Source: Hyphomicrobiales bacterium (lineage in GTDB: Bacteria > Pseudomonadota > Alphaproteobacteria > Rhizobiales > Beijerinckiaceae). Taken from it: DNA of 7,287 nt. This document shows positions 7,000 to 7,287 of this stretch, one piece after another (positions within the stretch are counted from its first letter, which is position 1; every line of letters starts with the position of its first letter). The notes under the pieces are model-generated. The model ran no database searches, was not told the origin of the DNA, and saw only the letters and a program-made list of their open reading frames with translations. The stretch spans positions 1 through 7,287 of the forward strand of contig JAQGJO010000387.1 of assembly GCA_028290595.1 (NCBI GenBank), read 5' to 3'. The position numbers were made by a program, and so were the translations under genes.

Positions 7000-7287
7000 C
7001 TATGGCGACGGCAGACGTCTCACTGTCTGATCGATAGCGCCAAAGATCGACCGGCCTTCGGCATCGAGCATCTCTATCCGCACACGGTCGCCAAACCGCA
7101 TGAACTCGGTCTGCGGCTCGCCGTGGCGGGCGATTTCCAGCGCCCGCCGCTCGGTGATGCAACTGGAGCCGACCGCGGGATTATGATTGGAAACCGTGCC
7201 GCCGCCGAAGATGGAGCCGGGACCAAGTTCGCGCGTCTGCGCGCCGAAGGCCACGAGCGCGCGAAAGCCAAACAGCATGCCCGTTCC
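7000..7287 (-). CDS. Fumarylacetoacetate hydrolase family protein, C-terminal part (5' partial)
   Basis: The complementary strand is open from the right edge to a TAG at 7002-7000, giving the last 95 residues of a protein whose start lies beyond the window. The ATG at 7278-7276 is internal, because the frame continues upstream of it (GTG-MLFGF in residues). The visible part fits the C-terminal region of the FAH fold: GPGSIFGGGTVSNHN (22-36), which corresponds to the GDVI.TGTP strand and loop of the family, GSSCITERR (40-48), and FMRFGDRVRIEML (62-74), which matches the FL.PGD.VEVEI element. FAH-family proteins hydrolyse C-C bonds or act as decarboxylases and isomerases at the end of aromatic catabolism. 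The metal-binding and catalytic residues lie in the missing N-terminal part, so activity cannot be judged. It runs towards the LLM gene, with 7 bases between stops and no terminator visible. Confidence 0.85.
   Translation of the reverse strand, partial: GTGMLFGFRALVAFGAQTRELGPGSIFGGGTVSNHNPAVGSSCITERRALEIARHGEPQTEFMRFGDRVRIEMLDAEGRSIFGAIDQTVRRLPSP

Noticed and set aside
6989..7030. A short frame starting GTG at 6989, overlapping the LLM stop
   Set aside because: It encodes only 13 residues before a stop, has no ribosome binding site of its own and overlaps the end of the FAH-family gene.

Overview
The window looks like part of a chromosomal or accessory catabolic region of a high-GC alphaproteobacterium, probably of the Hyphomicrobiales type (Bradyrhizobium, Mesorhizobium, Bosea and relatives). 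This placement is inferred from G/C-rich codon third positions, tightly packed genes, and a mix of periplasmic binding proteins, molybdenum hydroxylase and flavin monooxygenase common in that group. It is not proven by any marker gene. I see no RNA gene, insertion sequence, CRISPR array, phage gene or long repeat. The window is almost wholly coding.

Layout: (1) positions 1-998 hold most of an ABC-type periplasmic substrate-binding protein of the NMT1/SsuA/TauA class, whose start lies outside the window. (2) After a 19-base gap comes a complete three-subunit molybdenum hydroxylase of the xanthine dehydrogenase/CO dehydrogenase superfamily: FAD subunit (1018-1878), [2Fe-2S] subunit (1878-2339) and molybdopterin subunit (2336-4642). 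The order is medium-small-large, and the genes overlap by 1 and 4 bases, so they should be translationally coupled. (3) A short AT-richer gap with a small inverted repeat is followed by a second periplasmic receptor, of the TctC/Bug class (4729-5781). (4) A luciferase-like (LLM class) flavin-dependent oxidoreductase follows at 5814-6992 with a good ribosome binding site. (5) From the right edge, on the opposite strand, comes the C-terminal end of a fumarylacetoacetate hydrolase-family protein (7000-7287). It converges on the LLM gene with only 7 bases between the stop codons.

Taken together, the plus-strand genes read as an uptake-and-oxidation locus. Two unrelated receptors would capture one or more small organic molecules, the Mo hydroxylase would insert oxygen from water into an aldehyde or (hetero)aromatic C-H bond, and the LLM enzyme would add oxygen from O2 using reduced flavin. 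The FAH-family hydrolase is of the kind that acts late in ring-cleavage pathways. The substrate cannot be read from the sequence. The molybdopterin subunit lacks the CO dehydrogenase active-site cysteine loop, so CO oxidation is unlikely. No permease, ATPase, TctA/TctB membrane protein, Mo-cofactor chaperone, flavin reductase or regulator is encoded inside the window.
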